Source: Ezakiella sp. (lineage in GTDB: Bacteria > Bacillota > Clostridia > Tissierellales > Peptoniphilaceae). Taken from it: a stretch of DNA of 36,130 bases. The DNA is taken from contig JALEOH010000011.1 in assembly GCA_022766605.1 (NCBI GenBank), positions 1 through 36,130 on the forward strand, given 5' to 3'. Position 1 is the first letter of the stretch. Each line of letters begins with the position of its first letter. The notes below the pieces were generated by a model. It was not told the origin of the DNA. It did no database searches and was given only the letters and a program-made list of their open reading frames with translations. Shown here one piece after another: positions 34,173 to 36,130 of the stretch. The position numbers and the translations under genes are program-made.

Positions 34173-35259
34173 AAAAGTAGTAGTAGGATTAAGTGGCGGA
34201 GTCGACTCTGCAGTAGCAGCGTATCTATTAAAAAAAGATGGCTACGATGTTACTGCAATATTTATGAAAAATTGGGATGAAACTGATGAAAATGGAATTT
34301 GTACCGCAGAAGAGGACTATAAAGAGGCGGTAAAAGTTGCAAATAAACTAGATATCCCATACTATTCGATCAATTTTGAAAAAGAATATAAAGAAAGAGT
34401 ATTTTCTTATTTTTTAAATGAATATAAAAGAGGACGCACTCCCAATCCCGATATAATGTGCAATAAAGAAATTAAATTCAAAGCTTTCTTGGACTTCGCT
34501 TTTAAACTTGGCGTAGATTATTTGGCTACTGGTCACTATGCACGCATCGGCACTGACGATAATGGCAATAAACTCTTGCTGCGTGGACTCGATAACAATA
34601 AGGATCAAAGCTATTTTTTAAGTCAATTAAACAATGATCAAATAAAAAATGTACTATTTCCCATTGGAGAGCTCACTAAGAGCGAAGTTAGACAAATCGC
34701 CTCTAATATTGAACTGCCAAATGCAAATAGAAAAGACTCCACCGGAATTTGTTTTATAGGCGAGAGAAATTTCAATGAATTTTTGGCTCAATTCTTAAAG
34801 CCAACTCCCGGCGATATGGTAAATGAAGATGGTAAAGTCATCGGCAAACACAATGGCCTAATATTCCATACCATCGGTCAAAGAAAAGGACTTGGCATAG
34901 GCGGAGATGGCGAGGCGTGGTTTGTATATGGAAAAGATCTATCTAAAAATGAATTGTTAATATGCCAAGGAGAGAACAATCCCAAATTATACTCCAACAG
35001 ACTAATTGGAAGTGGCTTTCAAAGCCCTTGCAAGGATTTCATTAGAAGAGATTTTTCCTGCACCGCTAAATTCCGTTATCGTCAAAAGGATATTCCAGTC
35101 GAGGTTCATTTTTTAGAAGACGATAGAGTTGAGTTAGTATATGATGATGTAAAAGCAGTCACCCCCGGGCAAGCCGCCGTCTTATATGATGGTGAAGTAT
35201 GCCTCGGCGGATTTACAATCGACGAAGTCTATCGAGATGAAGAAAGGCTTTTACTATAA
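34162..35259 (+). CDS. mnmA: tRNA-specific 2-thiouridylase MnmA
   Basis: The 365-residue protein has the PP-loop motif [15 protein letters not shown] (9-23), the catalytic Cys100 in [12 protein letters not shown] and the partner Cys197 in [11 protein letters not shown], plus ATGHYAR and [13 protein letters not shown]. It makes 2-thiouridine at wobble U34 of tRNAs for Lys, Glu and Gln using sulfur passed from the desulfurase. Its ATG lies inside the end of the desulfurase gene after AAAGGAA. Confidence 0.98.
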   Translation: MRNKKVVVGLSGGVDSAVAAYLLKKDGYDVTAIFMKNWDETDENGICTAEEDYKEAVKVANKLDIPYYSINFEKEYKERVFSYFLNEYKRGRTPNPDIMCNKEIKFKAFLDFAFKLGVDYLATGHYARIGTDDNGNKLLLRGLDNNKDQSYFLSQLNNDQIKNVLFPIGELTKSEVRQIASNIELPNANRKDSTGICFIGERNFNEFLAQFLKPTPGDMVNEDGKVIGKHNGLIFHTIGQRKGLGIGGDGEAWFVYGKDLSKNELLICQGENNPKLYSNRLIGSGFQSPCKDFIRRDFSCTAKFRYRQKDIPVEVHFLEDDRVELVYDDVKAVTPGQAAVLYDGEVCLGGFTIDEVYRDEERLLL

Positions 35260-35262
35260 ATA

Positions 35263-35293
35263 AAAAACGACGGCTTAAAGGCTGTCTTTTTTT
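35263..35293 (+). terminator. Intrinsic terminator of the desulfurase-mnmA operon
   Basis: GACGGC-TTAAAG-GCTGTC forms a 6-bp stem (one G-U pair), flanked by an A-run and followed by seven T. Confidence 0.85.
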
Positions 35294-35436
35294 ATGGCTA
35301 TGTATGCATTAATCATTAATTCATTCATAATAACTAATTTTTTAACCCCCCATCTATATAGTAACTCTCTTCTCAAACAATTGGACAAAAAAATTATGAG
35401 TGATTGGAATTAATTACGATTTTCTTTTAACGAATC

Positions 35437-35493
35437 CTATCCCCTCAAATCCTCCCCTGTAAATGCTATGATTTTATTACTGTCTATTATCAT
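35437..35493 (-). CDS. Possible 18-residue peptide ORF or gene remnant
   Basis: A perfect AAAAGGAGG site lies five bases before an ATG at 35493, opening MIIDSNKIIAFTGEDLRG and a TAG stop. The site starts right after the T-run of the terminator of the gene upstream on the same strand, which leaves no room for a promoter. It may be translated from read-through mRNA, or it may be the 5' remnant of a lost gene. The rest of this 250-base gap (35294-35544) holds only the two terminators. Confidence 0.25.
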   Translation of the reverse strand: MIIDSNKIIAFTGEDLRG

Positions 35494-35502
35494 AATTTCC
35501 TC

Positions 35503-35538
35503 CTTTTAAAAAAGAAGAGAGGATTTTTAATCCTCTCT
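35503..35538 (-). terminator. Intrinsic terminator of the right-edge gene
   Basis: On the minus strand AGAGAGGATT-AAA-AATCCTCTCT is a 10-bp perfect stem followed by TCTTTTTT, seven bases after the stop codon of the gene. Confidence 0.9.
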
Positions 35539-35544
35539 ATACAT

Positions 35545-36130
35545 TTATTCTTTTGATTTACGGAAATCCGGTCTTGAGAAAGAGTCTTCCCACATATTGC
35601 CCACAACTCGAATTGAGCCGGAGTTGAATGCGGATACTCCAAATCCTCTATTGTTTAATCTAACAAACTCTAAGCTTCCCACCGTATAATCTGTTCCACT
35701 CAAGTAATCTAGATAAATATAATGTAATGGTCCCGGTCTATAAGCAGGAACTAAATTCTCTTCGCCTCTAGTTCTCCAATATGCATGATAATATCTATTT
35801 GGATCTGAATCAATCCTAAATGATGTCGTCCTTTCACCCCAATTTATTGGAGTTCTTCTTACTGATGGACTTACTGGTGATTGACCTATGTCTCCAGTGC
35901 CCAGCTCACGGTTGCTTTCCCTTGCATTTGATATTTCCCTTGGATTAAAAGTGGTCCTTATCATTCTACCTCTTAAGTCTTCTTCAATAAAGTTTTCATT
36001 TATTGATGAAGATCTTTCTGGAGCATTTCTTTCACTATCATATCTTACATTAGGATTAAACCTACCATAATTACCTAGGTAATTGTTTCTAGCTATATTT
36101 AATGGTACAGCTTTATTTGGCCTAATTATA
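35545..36130 (-). CDS. C-terminal part of an unrecognised hydrophilic protein, cut by the window edge
   Basis: The frame is open from the right edge for 194 codons to a stop at 35545; the first in-frame ATG at 35964 is internal, since coding-like sequence continues upstream without a stop. The visible part has no membrane segment and no Cys, and is rich in Arg, Asn, Ser and Tyr. The first ~100 residues look disordered (for example RNAPERSSSINENF and GQSPVSPSVRRTPINW). The last ~90 look folded, with several beta-like stretches: SFRIDSDPNRYYHAYWRT, YIYLDYLSGTDYTVGSLEFV and GFGVSAFNSGSIRVV. I do not recognise it; a secreted or surface protein is possible but not shown. Confidence 0.75.
   Translation of the reverse strand, partial: IIRPNKAVPLNIARNNYLGNYGRFNPNVRYDSERNAPERSSSINENFIEEDLRGRMIRTTFNPREISNARESNRELGTGDIGQSPVSPSVRRTPINWGERTTSFRIDSDPNRYYHAYWRTRGEENLVPAYRPGPLHYIYLDYLSGTDYTVGSLEFVRLNNRGFGVSAFNSGSIRVVGNMWEDSFSRPDFRKSKE

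Noticed and set aside
35294..35436. A 17-codon frame opposite the end of mnmA (MNELMINAYIAIKK...)
   Set aside because: It has no proper ribosome binding site and runs into the mnmA terminator hairpin; likely chance.
1..36130. CRISPR arrays, tRNA or rRNA genes, insertion sequences, prophage genes
   Set aside because: I looked for repeated spacers, tRNA-like cloverleafs, transposase motifs and terminal repeats and saw none; the window is almost all core genes.

Overview
The window looks like chromosomal DNA of a low-GC, anaerobic, non-sporulating Firmicute, most likely in the Tissierellia/Peptoniphilaceae group. Four things suggest this: AT-rich codon use, strong AGGAGG ribosome binding sites, a type A RNase P RNA (the clostridial rather than the Bacillus form), and a B. 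subtilis/Clostridium-like gene order from which the sporulation genes yqfC and yqfD are absent. The assignment to a family is inference. Nearly all genes are core housekeeping genes, and most lie on the minus strand.

Layout. At 1-732 is the N-terminal part of a secreted subtilisin-like protease that runs off the left edge. At 1067-2152, on the plus strand, is tmcAL. From 9546 down to 2142 runs a minus-strand operon for GTPase, phospholipid and division functions: der, plsY, gpsA, an HlyD-like protein, yggS, sepF, ylmH, lspA and an RluA-family pseudouridine synthase. RNase P RNA (rnpB) follows at about 9628-9961 with its own promoter and terminator. From 25729 down to 9980 runs a very long macromolecular-synthesis cluster: rpsU, yqeY, nfeD, floA, a small membrane-anchored protein, phoH, ybeY, a dgkA-PAP2 fusion, cdd, era, recO, glyQ-like, glyS-like, yqfL, dgt, dnaG, rpoD, trmK and a Nif3-like gene. 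At 25743-28269 are a small basic ORF, ahpC, a 52-residue membrane protein and a HerA-like ATPase. At 28376-29368, on the plus strand, is a luciferase-like flavin oxidoreductase. From 32886 down to 29587 is the protein quality-control operon tig-clpP-clpX. From 33093 to 35259, on the plus strand, are a cysteine desulfurase and mnmA, which together make 2-thiouridine in tRNA. The right edge (35545-36130) holds the C-terminal part of an unrecognised protein.

Most notable. The two genes at the conserved glyQ and glyS positions, between recO and yqfL, are intact and translationally coupled and still align with the alpha and beta subunits of glycyl-tRNA synthetase. The alpha-like protein has lost the class II catalytic signatures and the beta-like protein is about 100 residues short. 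This looks like a retained but non-catalytic GlyRS relic or a repurposed complex. A second theme is a repeated promoter-like signature, GTTTAA (or GTTATA)-N13/14-GGGTAT, in front of ahpC, tig-clpPX and the flavin oxidoreductase. It resembles the SigB general-stress consensus. Small genes of 52 and 34 residues, a probable leaderless cysteine desulfurase mRNA and a fused lipid kinase/phosphatase are further points of interest.
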